Below, piece after piece: positions 34,827 to 43,572 of a DNA stretch of 64,000 bases. The stretch covers positions 2,136,501 to 2,200,500 of the forward strand of contig NZ_AP022673.1 of the NCBI RefSeq assembly GCF_013374115.1, given 5' to 3'. The position numbers and the translations under genes were made by a program. Numbering within the stretch: position 1 is the stretch's first letter; each line of letters starts with the position of its first letter. The stretch is from Sphingomonas sp. HMP9. Lineage in GTDB: Bacteria > Pseudomonadota > Alphaproteobacteria > Sphingomonadales > Sphingomonadaceae. The notes below the pieces were generated by a model. It did no database searches. It saw only the letters and a program-made list of their open reading frames with translations, and had not been told where the DNA came from.

Positions 34827-36350
34827 ATGGCGTTACTGAGCGTGATCCGGCGCTGGGCATTCCGGGACGGGATGTCGATCAGGGAGATAACCCGACGTAC
34901 GGGGCTGTCGCGTAACACGATCCGCAAATACCTGCGGTCGGACGCGGTGGAGCCGAAGTTCGAAGTGGTCGACCGGCCGAGCAAGTTGGATCCGTTCGCC
35001 GACCGGCTATCGGGATGGTTGAAGACGGAAGCTGGCAAATCGCGCAAGCAACGGCGTACGGGCAAGCAGATCCATACCGACCTGGTCGTGCTGGGCTATG
35101 ACGGGTCCTACAGTCGGGTAGCGGCCTTCATCCGGGCGTGGAAGGCCGACCGTCAGGTCCAGGAGCAGACGACGGGCCGGGGCACGTTCGTGCCGCTGGT
35201 GTTCATGCCCGGCGAAGCCTTTCAATTCGACTGGAGCGAGGACTGGGCCATCCTGGGCGGCGAACGGGTGAAGCTGCAGGCAGCGCACACCAAGCTGTCG
35301 CACAGCCGGGCGTTCATCGTGCGAGCGTATCCGCTCCAGACCCACGAGATGCTGTTCGATGCGCACCAGCATGCCTTTCGGGTGCTGGGCGGAGTGCCGC
35401 GGCGCGGGATCTACGACAACATGAAGACCGCGGTCGACCGTATCGGCACGGGCAAGGCGCGGCAGGTCAACGCGCGGTTCGCGGCGATGGCGAGCCACTA
35501 TTTGTTCGAACCCGAATTCTGCAATCCGGCATCGGGCTGGGAGAAAGGTCAGGTTGAGAAGAACGTCCAGGATGCGCGTCGCCGGCTGTGGCAGCGACTG
35601 CCCGAACTTTCCGACATTGCTGCGCTCAACGCATGGCTGGAAGAGCAGTGTATCGCACAGTGGGCACAGATTCCGCACGGCAACCTTCCCGGCACCGTTG
35701 CCGAGGTATGGGCGCAAGAAGTGGCGGACCTGATGAAACCGGGGCGCCCGTTTGATGGCTTCGTCGAACATACCAAGCGGGTATCGCCGACCTGCCTCGT
35801 GCATTTCGACCGCAACCGTTACAGCGTCCCGGCTTCCTTCGCGAACCGGCCGGTGAGCCTGCGGATCTACCCTGAGCGCATCGTCGTGGTCGCGGAAGGG
35901 CGCAGGGTGTGCGAGCACGCCCGGGTGATCGACCGGGCGCACAGCTCGCCAGGACGGACTATCTACGACTGGCGCCATTATCTGGCGGTGGTTCAGCGCA
36001 AGCCGGGTGCCATGCGAAATGGTGCGCCCTTTACCGAATTGCCCGACGCCTTTCGGAAATTGCGCGAGCGATTGCTCAAGCACGCGGGCGGCGACCGGGA
36101 GATGGTCGATATCCTGGCACTGGTGCTCCAGCACGACGAACAAGCGGTGCTGTGCGCGGTCGAACTAGCGCTCGAGGCCGGCGTCGCCACTAAAACCCAC
36201 ATTCTCAACATCCTGCATCGGCTGGTCGACGGCAAGACCGCCAGCGTCACGCCCATCGATGCCCCACAGGCGCTCGTCCTGCGACGTGAACCCCAAGCCG
36301 ATGTCGGCCGCTACGACACGCTTATGAAGGAGGTGCGCCATGCGTCATGA
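34827..36350 (+). CDS. istA: IS21 transposase IstA
   Basis: The 507-residue protein has an N-terminal HTH ([20 protein letters not shown]) and an RNase H-like DDE core: FQFDWSEDW (first Asp), [11 protein letters not shown] (second Asp) and [12 protein letters not shown] (Glu). The C-terminal domain is the usual beta-barrel ([14 protein letters not shown]). The ATG at 34827 is chosen over upstream starts because AAGGAG precedes it by 8 bp. It is intact and overlaps istB by 11 bp. Confidence 0.94.
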   Translation: MALLSVIRRWAFRDGMSIREITRRTGLSRNTIRKYLRSDAVEPKFEVVDRPSKLDPFADRLSGWLKTEAGKSRKQRRTGKQIHTDLVVLGYDGSYSRVAAFIRAWKADRQVQEQTTGRGTFVPLVFMPGEAFQFDWSEDWAILGGERVKLQAAHTKLSHSRAFIVRAYPLQTHEMLFDAHQHAFRVLGGVPRRGIYDNMKTAVDRIGTGKARQVNARFAAMASHYLFEPEFCNPASGWEKGQVEKNVQDARRRLWQRLPELSDIAALNAWLEEQCIAQWAQIPHGNLPGTVAEVWAQEVADLMKPGRPFDGFVEHTKRVSPTCLVHFDRNRYSVPASFANRPVSLRIYPERIVVVAEGRRVCEHARVIDRAHSSPGRTIYDWRHYLAVVQRKPGAMRNGAPFTELPDAFRKLRERLLKHAGGDREMVDILALVLQHDEQAVLCAVELALEAGVATKTHILNILHRLVDGKTASVTPIDAPQALVLRREPQADVGRYDTLMKEVRHAS

Positions 36351-37119
36351 TCCCGCCAGCGCCGCGGTCGTTGTCATGCTGCGCGATCTTCGCATGTACG
36401 GCATGGCCCAGGCCGTAGGCGACCTCATCGAACAAGGCGCGCCTGCCTTCGATGCGGCCGTTCCCATCCTGTCTCAGCTGCTCAAGGCCGAGATGGCGGA
36501 GCGCGAAGTCAGATCCATCGCCTACCAGATCAAGGCTGCAAAGCTGCCGGCGTACAAGGATCTGACCGGCTTCGATTTTACCTCCGCCGAAGTCGACGAG
36601 ACCATGGTTCGCCAACTCCATCAGGGCGATTTCATCGACGGCGCCGATAACGTCGTCCTGATTGGTGGCCCCGGCACCGGCAAGACGCACATCGCTACCG
36701 CGCTCGCTGTGCAGGCCATCGAGCACCGGCGCCGGAAGGTCCGGTTTTTTGCCACCGTCGACCTGGTCAACGCGCTCGAGCAGGAGAAAGCCATGAACAA
36801 GGCCGGGCAGCTCGCCGAGCGCCTGCTTCGCCTCGATCTCGTCGTCCTCGACGAGCTGGGCTACCTGCCGTTCAGTTCCTCGGGCGGCGCCATGCTGTTC
36901 CACCTGCTCAGCAAACTCTACGAGCAGACCAGCGTCATCATCACCACGAACCTCAGCTTCAGCGAATGGGCCGGCGTCTTCGGCGACGCCAAGATGACAA
37001 CCGCGCTCCTCGACCGCCTTACCCACCATTGCCACATCGTCGAGACCGGCAACGACAGCTTCCGGTTCCGCGTCCGGTCCGAGGCCGACAAACCGAAAAA
37101 GGACAAAGCCTCACCTTGA
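36340..37119 (+). CDS. istB: IS21 helper ATPase IstB
   Basis: The 259-residue AAA+ ATPase assists IstA in target choice. Walker A is GGPGTGKTH near residue 108, and Walker B is [13 protein letters not shown] DnaC-like sensor ([10 protein letters not shown]) and C-terminal [14 protein letters not shown] complete the family pattern. The ATG overlaps the end of istA. Full length and intact. Confidence 0.94.
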   Translation: MRHDPASAAVVVMLRDLRMYGMAQAVGDLIEQGAPAFDAAVPILSQLLKAEMAEREVRSIAYQIKAAKLPAYKDLTGFDFTSAEVDETMVRQLHQGDFIDGADNVVLIGGPGTGKTHIATALAVQAIEHRRRKVRFFATVDLVNALEQEKAMNKAGQLAERLLRLDLVVLDELGYLPFSSSGGAMLFHLLSKLYEQTSVIITTNLSFSEWAGVFGDAKMTTALLDRLTHHCHIVETGNDSFRFRVRSEADKPKKDKASP

Positions 37120-37207
37120 CCCGCAACCCCGCGGGCATGACATGAACCCTTCGACGCGGGTCACTTCTCGATGAAAACTCCGGGTCAACTCTCAGTGAAA
37201 ATCAACA

Positions 37208-38075
37208 GAACGATCTCTGGCGGGACGAAACCAAGCGGGCGGCGTTCGAGACGAAGCTCGCGGGAGTGTTTGAACGTATTGCGTCATTCACGGTCCGCGA
37301 GACCAAGGCGACGGCCGGGATCCAGCTGCCTGACAAGATCATCGAGAACGTGGCGGTCGAACTCGAACCGCGGCAGGCGGCGCTCTACGCGGATTTCCGT
37401 GATCGGACCCGAGCCGAAGTCCTGACCGAAGACGGTCTGGTCGAGGACGATGCGGAGGCGATCCTCAAACGTCTCCTTCGACTGGTGCAGGTGGCGTCCA
37501 ACCCACGACTTGTCGATGCGGGGTACGAAGAGGCGCCCGGCAAGTTGTCCGTCCTCGACCGCATCGTGGACACCGCCGTCGCGGAGGGATCGAAGGTCAT
37601 CGTCTGGACCAGCTTCGTCGCCAACGCGACCGCGCTGGCCGTGCATCTCGGTCGCCATGCCGCCGTCCTCGTTCACGGATCGCTGGACATGGAGGCGCGC
37701 AACCAGGCAGTCGCCTCGTTCAAGACCGATCCTAGGGTGAAGATCCTCGTCGCGACCCCAGGTGCGGCGAAGGAGGGGCTCACGCTGACCGTCGCGAACC
37801 ATGCCGTGTTCTACGACAGGTCCTTCAGCCTCGACGACTACCTTCAGGCACAGGACCGCATCCACCGCATCTCGCAGACCCAGACCTGCAAGGTCTGGAA
37901 CCTCGTGGGCACTGGAACCGTCGACGAGTGGGTGGACTCGCTGCTCGCGGCCAAAAGGCTCGCCGCGCAGGTTGTGCAATCGGATATTAACGCCGCGCAG
38001 TACAACTCGCTGGCGGACTACGATTTTGGCAAGCTCGTAGGGCAGATACTCGGCGCGGGAAATCATGAGCAGTAG
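37208..38075 (+). pseudogene. SNF2-family helicase, C-terminal lobe only
   Basis: The fragment runs from the IS21 end to TAG-type stop at 38075, about 288 codons. It begins at the linker between lobes (LPDKIIENVAVELEPRQAAL). It keeps the second RecA lobe: KVIVWTSFVANATALAVHL, LVHGSLDMEARN and the motif V/VI block ILVATPGAAKEGLTL to QDRIHRISQT. The first lobe with Walker A and B is gone. SNF2 enzymes translocate on double-stranded DNA; this one cannot. Its end overlaps the ParB-like gene by 11 bp, so it was the first gene of that operon. Confidence 0.85.
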
Positions 38076-39060
38076 TTCACATAGCGGCGTCATCACCCTC
38101 CGCGGCAACGACATACCGACCGTCACCCGGGACATCGAGCAGTCGAAGCTCCGCTTCTATGCCGACAACCCCCGCATATATTCGCTCGTGCGGTCCGATG
38201 GACATGAGCCCGACCAGCAGCTCATTCTCGAGAAGCTGTTGGAGCACGATCACGTTCACGTGCTCAAGGATGACATAGTCGCCAACGGGGGGCTGATCGA
38301 TCCTCTGATCGTACGTGATGGGGACATGGTGGTTCTGGAGGGCAACAGTCGTCTGGCGGCCTACCGCCATCTGGCTGGCAAGGAGCCGATACGCTGGGGT
38401 CGCGTCCGATGCACCGTGCTCCCGGCGGACATGGACGAGCAGCTGATCTTCACCCTGCTCGGCCAGTATCACGTCAAGGGAAAGACCGACTGGGCACCGT
38501 TCGAGAAGGCGGGCTTCATTCACCGGCGGATCACGGAGCAGGCCCTGGAGATTGACGCGGTGGCGGAGGATCTCAGCATACGCAAATCGGAAGCCGAGCA
38601 GCTCGTTCGGGTGTTCCGGTTCATGCTCGACAAGAAGGTCGCCGCTCGTGATCACTGGAGCTATTTCGACGAGTATCTTAAGAGCCGCAAGATTTCCAAG
38701 GCCCGCGAACTCCACCCTGAGCTGGACGACGTTTTCGTGTCGCACGTCGATGCAGGCGTCATCCCCCGCGCGATAGAGGTACGTACCAAGCTCGCCGTCA
38801 TCTGCGGCGGCAACCCCAAGAACCTCAAACGCTATGTCCAGGGCATCGTCGGGTTCGAGGACGCGTACGAGACCGCGTCCGTGGCGGGCGGCGACAACGT
38901 GTCGTTGGCGAAGCTGCGACGTTTCCGCCAGTGGATCGTCCAGAACGACAGCGAGGACGACATGCGCGAGGCGACCAAGGCGGTCCGCGACAAGATGCGG
39001 TTCGAACTCAAGGAGATCGAACGGCGCACCAAGAAGCTGAAAGAGTTGCTGGGTGGCTAG
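38065..39060 (+). CDS. ParB/Srx-domain protein (331 aa)
   Basis: A ParB N-terminal domain spans about residues 20-150. NGGLIDPLIVRDGDMVVLEG followed by NSRLAAYRHL is the conserved strand plus the ParB box EGNSR (92-96), which binds CTP in chromosomal ParB. A helical region with a probable HTH (SIRKSEAEQLVRVFRFML) follows, then a long charged C-terminal helix (ERRTKKLKELLGG). No partitioning partner ParA is nearby, so a role in plasmid segregation is unlikely. It is the second gene of an operon with SNF2, DGQHR, radical SAM and HSP90-like genes; ParB-like proteins of this type occur in DNA-modification and restriction clusters. Confidence 0.85.
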   Translation: MSSSSHSGVITLRGNDIPTVTRDIEQSKLRFYADNPRIYSLVRSDGHEPDQQLILEKLLEHDHVHVLKDDIVANGGLIDPLIVRDGDMVVLEGNSRLAAYRHLAGKEPIRWGRVRCTVLPADMDEQLIFTLLGQYHVKGKTDWAPFEKAGFIHRRITEQALEIDAVAEDLSIRKSEAEQLVRVFRFMLDKKVAARDHWSYFDEYLKSRKISKARELHPELDDVFVSHVDAGVIPRAIEVRTKLAVICGGNPKNLKRYVQGIVGFEDAYETASVAGGDNVSLAKLRRFRQWIVQNDSEDDMREATKAVRDKMRFELKEIERRTKKLKELLGG

Positions 39061-39176
39061 ACAGCGGCGCTCCCCGACCCGCCGAGCCGATGCATTTTTG
39101 CCATTGACCGCGATTTAGAAATCGATCTTGCCGACCTGGTCTGCTAACGGCACATTTCACTGCGGAATCTGCAGCG

Positions 39177-40217
39177 GTGGAATGCAACTTGGCGAGGCGG
39201 ATGATGCACAGGCTGGAATGCCATATCGGTCGATCGGCCAATCGGAGGGTTCTTCTGGGGTTTGCCTCGTCGCGCCTCCTGAAGTCGCTCAGCTGGGCCG
39301 ACATTCTCGACGAGGAGGCCGGCCGGGGTTACCAACGTCGGTTCAATTCGGCCCACAGCCTTGATTTTCGCCGGTACATCCAGACGCCGGGAAGCGCGAC
39401 GATTCCGCTGACGTTCAATCTGCGGCCATCCGAGACGCTGGGGTGGCGCATAGTCGAGCATGATGGCCGGAACGCCGTGCTGGAGATCGATCCCGCCGCC
39501 GGCCGGGTGCTGTCCCAGGTCGACTGCCAGCATCGTCTCGGCCATCTCGGCGAATGCGACGTCGAACTGCCCTTCATGTGCTTCGAGGGCCTGAGCGTCG
39601 TCGAGGAGACCCAGATCTTCGGCGTCATCAACGGCAAGGCCAAGGGCCTGAGCAAGAGCCTCCTGGACTATCAGGATGCGCAGATGTGCAGCGATCTCGC
39701 TTCGGAGAGACCCGAATTGTTCATTGCCCTGTGCCTGACCAACGATGCTGCATCGCCATGGTTCAGAGCGCTCGATTTCGGGGGATCGTCGACGTCGGGA
39801 CTGACGCGGCGCGCTTCTCTCCGGACGATGCAGAAGGCTGCCCGCAGGTTTCTCACCCGATCCGACATACTGCGCAAGGTTCCGGCCGAGACCGCGGCGC
39901 GGCTGGTCATCGACTTCTGGGTCGCGGTGTCGGTGGTGCTGCGCGAGGCCTGGTCGAAACCGCGCACCCACCTCGTGAGCAAGGGGGTTGGCGTGTATGC
40001 GCTCATGGACCTTGCCGGCGATCTGATCGCGGAGGCCGGCGCCAGCGCCAACCGGGACTATTTCATGGCGGAGTTGTCCGACTTCGCGGACGGCTTCGAC
40101 TGGTCATCGTCGGGATCGTTCGCCGGGCTGGGCGGTGAGAAGGGAGCGGCGACTGCCGCACTCCTGCTGCGCGACGCAAGAAGGAAGAGCAAGATGAAGT
40201 TGGTGCAGAATGGCTAA
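39177..40217 (+). CDS. DGQHR-domain (DndB-like) protein
   Basis: The protein (346 residues from GTG 39177; 338 from ATG 39201) carries the hallmark motif of the DGQHR superfamily, here as VDCQHRLGHLG with Cys in place of Gly (Asp116 to Arg120). Before it are GRGYQRRFNSAHSLDFRRYI and IPLTFNLRPSE, a typical layout for the family. DndB, the best-known member, regulates DNA phosphorothioation genes; other members appear in DNA-modification clusters. The C-terminal half is helical. The stop lies inside the radical SAM gene start (8-bp overlap). The start is uncertain: neither candidate has a strong ribosome site. Confidence 0.82.
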   Translation: MECNLARRMMHRLECHIGRSANRRVLLGFASSRLLKSLSWADILDEEAGRGYQRRFNSAHSLDFRRYIQTPGSATIPLTFNLRPSETLGWRIVEHDGRNAVLEIDPAAGRVLSQVDCQHRLGHLGECDVELPFMCFEGLSVVEETQIFGVINGKAKGLSKSLLDYQDAQMCSDLASERPELFIALCLTNDAASPWFRALDFGGSSTSGLTRRASLRTMQKAARRFLTRSDILRKVPAETAARLVIDFWVAVSVVLREAWSKPRTHLVSKGVGVYALMDLAGDLIAEAGASANRDYFMAELSDFADGFDWSSSGSFAGLGGEKGAATAALLLRDARRKSKMKLVQNG

Positions 40218-41859
40218 CAAGCGCATCCTGCTGATCGAGCCCGGGTACAAGAACAAGTACCCTCCCCTGGGCCTCATGAAGATCGCACAGTACCACGGCC
40301 CCGACGGCAAGAACGATAACATCACCTTCGTGAAGGGTGAGGATCCGTCCGTCATGTCGCAGGCGTGGGACCGCATCTACGTGACCACGCTGTTCTCGTT
40401 CGAATACCCGAAGATCGCGACGAGCATCGACTACGCGTTGAAGGTCGCGAACGGCCAGGCGGACAAGGTCTTTGTCGGCGGCATCGCCGCGTCCCTGATG
40501 CACGAACGCTTCCTCAAGGAGCGCCGCTGGCAGGGTGTCAGGTTCATCAAGGGTCTGCTGAGCCAGCCGCCCGCGGTATCGCTTCAGCTCGATGACTTCG
40601 CCGAGGAGCTCTACTCCGACGACGTGACGGGTCGACCGATCGAGGACATGGTGCCAGACTACAGCATCCTGGACCAGATCGAGTACAAGTACCCCGTCCG
40701 CGATGCGTATTTCGCGTACACGTCACGCGGCTGCATTCGGAAATGCCACTTCTGCGGCGTGCCGAAGCTCGAGGGCATGCAGCGTGACGTGGAGTCGCTG
40801 AGCGATCTCGTCCGCGCGATCGACGACAAGTACGGTCCGAAGAAGGACCTCATCCTCATGGACAACAACGTCGTCGCCAGCGCGCGGTTCAAGGATATCA
40901 TCGCCGAGATACGCGACCTCGGCTTCGTGCCGGGCGCCAAGCTGCTTCGGCCGGGGTCGCGGGTACCCGTGCAGCGCCGCGTGGACTTCAATCAGGGCGT
41001 CGACGCACGCATCCTCTGCAAGGATCCGATGTACCTGAAGGAGCTGTCGTCCATCTGCCTGAAGCCGCTGCGGATCGCGTTCGACCATCTCGGGGTGAAG
41101 AAGCCCTACGAGAAGGCGGTCAGATACGCCCACGACCATGGGCTGAACGAGTTGTCCAACTACATGCTGTACAACTTCCATGACGGCCCCGACGATCTGT
41201 TCGAGCGAATGCGACTGAACGTCACGCTGAACGAGGAGCTCGGTGTGAGGATCTGGTCTTTCCCCATGCGGTATCAGCCGACCGATCGGCCGGACCGGGG
41301 GCACATCGGCGAGAAGTGGTCGAGGTACCAGCTTCGATCGATGCAGATCATCCTGCAGGCGACCCACGGCATCGTCAGCGGCGAGCCCAGCTTCTTCAAG
41401 CAGGCCTTCGGGAACACGGCGGCGGACTACGAGCGAATCCTGATGCTACCCCACGATTTCATCTTCAACCGTCATTGGTACGAACGCTTCGGCGGGCAGG
41501 AGGAGCTTGCCCAGTACCGCAGCGCCATGGCCAAACTCGACGAGCATGGTTGCAGGGAGCTGCTCGCCCTTCTCTCATCGACCGATCCGCGTCATTTCCA
41601 CACGCTGGGCAATTTCGCGACGACGGCTGCGGTCCGCCGTGTGCTGCCATTCTACATTCCCAAGCCGAAGGACGAACTCTTCGACATCTGGGCCAGGCAG
41701 AAGGCCCTCACGCGCGGCGAGATCACGGCCGACCAGACCCTTCCAGAGGACGAAAGGGTCGAGGATGCCGGTCTGGACTACGAGGATGAGGCCGTGCTCG
41801 CCACGATGTTCGATGCCGCACCGCAGCGGATTGCCCTTGCGCACCAGGTGGCCGCATGA
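40210..41859 (+). CDS. Radical SAM protein with B12-binding-like N-terminal domain
   Basis: The 549-residue enzyme starts with a Rossmann-like domain (RILLIEPGYKNKYPPLGLMK), the pattern of B12-dependent radical SAM proteins. I find no DxHxxG cobalamin motif, so B12 binding is doubtful. The radical SAM core has the iron-sulfur motif SRGCIRKCHFC (Cys175, Cys179, Cys182). About 200 C-terminal residues are unrecognised. Such enzymes transfer sulfur or methyl groups or rearrange bases; the substrate here is unknown, but neighbours point to DNA. It overlaps the DGQHR gene by 8 bp and the next gene by 4 bp. Confidence 0.88.
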   Translation: MANKRILLIEPGYKNKYPPLGLMKIAQYHGPDGKNDNITFVKGEDPSVMSQAWDRIYVTTLFSFEYPKIATSIDYALKVANGQADKVFVGGIAASLMHERFLKERRWQGVRFIKGLLSQPPAVSLQLDDFAEELYSDDVTGRPIEDMVPDYSILDQIEYKYPVRDAYFAYTSRGCIRKCHFCGVPKLEGMQRDVESLSDLVRAIDDKYGPKKDLILMDNNVVASARFKDIIAEIRDLGFVPGAKLLRPGSRVPVQRRVDFNQGVDARILCKDPMYLKELSSICLKPLRIAFDHLGVKKPYEKAVRYAHDHGLNELSNYMLYNFHDGPDDLFERMRLNVTLNEELGVRIWSFPMRYQPTDRPDRGHIGEKWSRYQLRSMQIILQATHGIVSGEPSFFKQAFGNTAADYERILMLPHDFIFNRHWYERFGGQEELAQYRSAMAKLDEHGCRELLALLSSTDPRHFHTLGNFATTAAVRRVLPFYIPKPKDELFDIWARQKALTRGEITADQTLPEDERVEDAGLDYEDEAVLATMFDAAPQRIALAHQVAA

Positions 41860-43400
41860 GCGTGTCTCAGGTCAAGATCAGGCAGACCGAGGACGATGCA
41901 CCGCAGGGCGCGCCCGCGGTGGTCGGCAAGGATCTGCTGGAGCTGATATCCAGCGCGATGTACGTCGAGCCGCTGACCGTGTTCCGCGAGTACGTGCAGA
42001 ACGCGGCGGACTCGATCGACGACGCCCGAGCCGCAGGCGTTCTTGGCGACGCTGACGCCGGGACCGTCGAGATCCAGTTGGAACCGGGGGCACGATCCAT
42101 CCGGATCCGTGACAACGGCATGGGAATACCGGCTGATCAGTTCGAGGGACGCATGCGTGCCATCGGGGCCAGCACGAAGCGCGGCTCGATGGCCCGCGGG
42201 TTCCGCGGTGTCGGCCGTCTTGGCGGTCTGGCATACGCACAGCGCCTGATCTTCCGGTCACGTTCGACACCCGAAGAGCCGGTGAGGGAGATGATCTGGG
42301 ACTGTCGCCGTCTGCGGACCGGCATCAAGAGCCAGAGCGTCGTGGGTCTCGGCGACTTCGTCACCGAGATCACATCCGTCACGAATGCGTCGGGTGATTT
42401 CCCGCCCCGGTTCTTCGAGGTCGAACTTGCGGGCGTGGTGCGACAGGGTGACGATCGCCTTCTGCGGGCCGAAACCGTCGCCGACTATCTCGCTCAGGTC
42501 ACGCCGGTGCCATTCGCCGAGGAGTTCTCGCTGGGTCGTGACATCGAGGCCTTCCTCGCGCCCCACCGTTCCACGCCTCCGCTGACGATAACGGTCAACG
42601 ACGGCGCTCCGCTCCGACGTCCCTACCGGGACGACACTCCGGCCGGTTTGAGATCCGACATCCGTCTGCGGGAGCTGTCCACCTTCGAGATACCCGGGAT
42701 GGACGGTGGACTTGCCGCGCTCGGCTGGGTGGCACATCACGATTATGATGGCGCCATCCCGTCGGCGGCGCGGATCAAGGGCCTGCGGGCCCGCGTTGGA
42801 GACCTTCAGATCGGCGGTTCGTCTCTGCTGGAGGAGATCTTCCCCGAAGCTCGGTTCAGTTCGTGGACGGTCGGCGAAGTCCACGTGCTCGATCCGAAGA
42901 TCCTCCCCAACGGCCGCCGCGACAACTTCGAGCAGAACGGCCATTATGCGAACTTGTTGAACCATCTCTCCCCGGTCGCCCGGGACATAGCGAGGAGGTG
43001 CCGCTCGAGTTCGGCTGATCGTCAACGCACGCGCGCGTTCGAGACCCAGGCCGCCGCCGTGGACGAGCAGCTCGACGTTCTGGAACAGGGCGCTCTGGGC
43101 GACCAGGCACTCGTCGAACTCTCGGCGACGCTGGAGAAGGCGGTGGCGAGGGTCGAGAGGACGGCCCTCGCGGCTGACATGCACCATCCCGCGAGCGAGA
43201 CGATGCGCGAGCGCAGCGTTCGCCAGCGCGAGCGGCTGGTGGCGATCTGCGGCACCGAACAACCGCCCTCGCCCCTTGATCGCCTGCCCGACGAGAGGCG
43301 TGCCATCTACCAGGAGATGATCGACCTCATCTACCAGTGTTCGGTCAATCGGATCGCGGCGAAGTCGCTGGTTGATAGGATACTGGAAAAGCTCGATTGA
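41856..43400 (+). CDS. HSP90-like (GHKL) ATPase (514 aa)
   Basis: The Bergerat ATP site is complete: FREYVQNAADSIDDA (Glu45, Asn49), IRDNGMGIP (Asp86) and GFRGVGRLGG (115-124). A middle domain follows with the PN-x-RRD-x-FE motif (ILPNGRRDNFEQ). The C-terminal 150 residues are a coiled coil. It resembles the HSP90/HtpG group but is shorter and belongs to the accessory type found in conflict systems. The ATG overlaps the radical SAM stop (ATGA). A truncated paralogue lies at 33763-34715. It is the last gene of the plus-strand operon. Confidence 0.88.
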   Translation: MSVSQVKIRQTEDDAPQGAPAVVGKDLLELISSAMYVEPLTVFREYVQNAADSIDDARAAGVLGDADAGTVEIQLEPGARSIRIRDNGMGIPADQFEGRMRAIGASTKRGSMARGFRGVGRLGGLAYAQRLIFRSRSTPEEPVREMIWDCRRLRTGIKSQSVVGLGDFVTEITSVTNASGDFPPRFFEVELAGVVRQGDDRLLRAETVADYLAQVTPVPFAEEFSLGRDIEAFLAPHRSTPPLTITVNDGAPLRRPYRDDTPAGLRSDIRLRELSTFEIPGMDGGLAALGWVAHHDYDGAIPSAARIKGLRARVGDLQIGGSSLLEEIFPEARFSSWTVGEVHVLDPKILPNGRRDNFEQNGHYANLLNHLSPVARDIARRCRSSSADRQRTRAFETQAAAVDEQLDVLEQGALGDQALVELSATLEKAVARVERTALAADMHHPASETMRERSVRQRERLVAICGTEQPPSPLDRLPDERRAIYQEMIDLIYQCSVNRIAAKSLVDRILEKLD

Positions 43401-43572
43401 GATACGCGGACGGGATCGGTGTCGCACTCCGCGTGGTTCCGACCGCGTTCGCCTCGGGGGCAGGCACACTGTAGAAGGGAAGACGTTCCGGCTGCCCTCG
43501 ATGGATCCGGCTCGTGGTCGGTAGCGCCGCCGAACGTCGGATACCGCGAGCAGTCGCCATCTGCGTCACCGA

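Larger units (their letters stand above)
34716..37207 (+). mobile_element. IS21-family insertion sequence, complete
   Basis: The 2492-bp element starts with TGTTGATTTCCACTGAGAG and ends with the reverse complement of TGTTGATTTTCACTGAGAG. Inner repeats GAGAAGTGACCCG occur near both ends, as expected for the multiple terminal repeats of IS21. It carries istA and istB on the plus strand. The flanks (GTAGG and GAACG) are not a target duplication. Both neighbouring genes are cut at the element, so an adjacent deletion probably followed insertion. Confidence 0.9.

Noticed and set aside
38065..39060. ParB-like gene as evidence for a plasmid partition locus
   Set aside because: There is no ParA-type ATPase or parS-like repeat cluster nearby, and the gene is overlapped by a helicase gene of another pathway.
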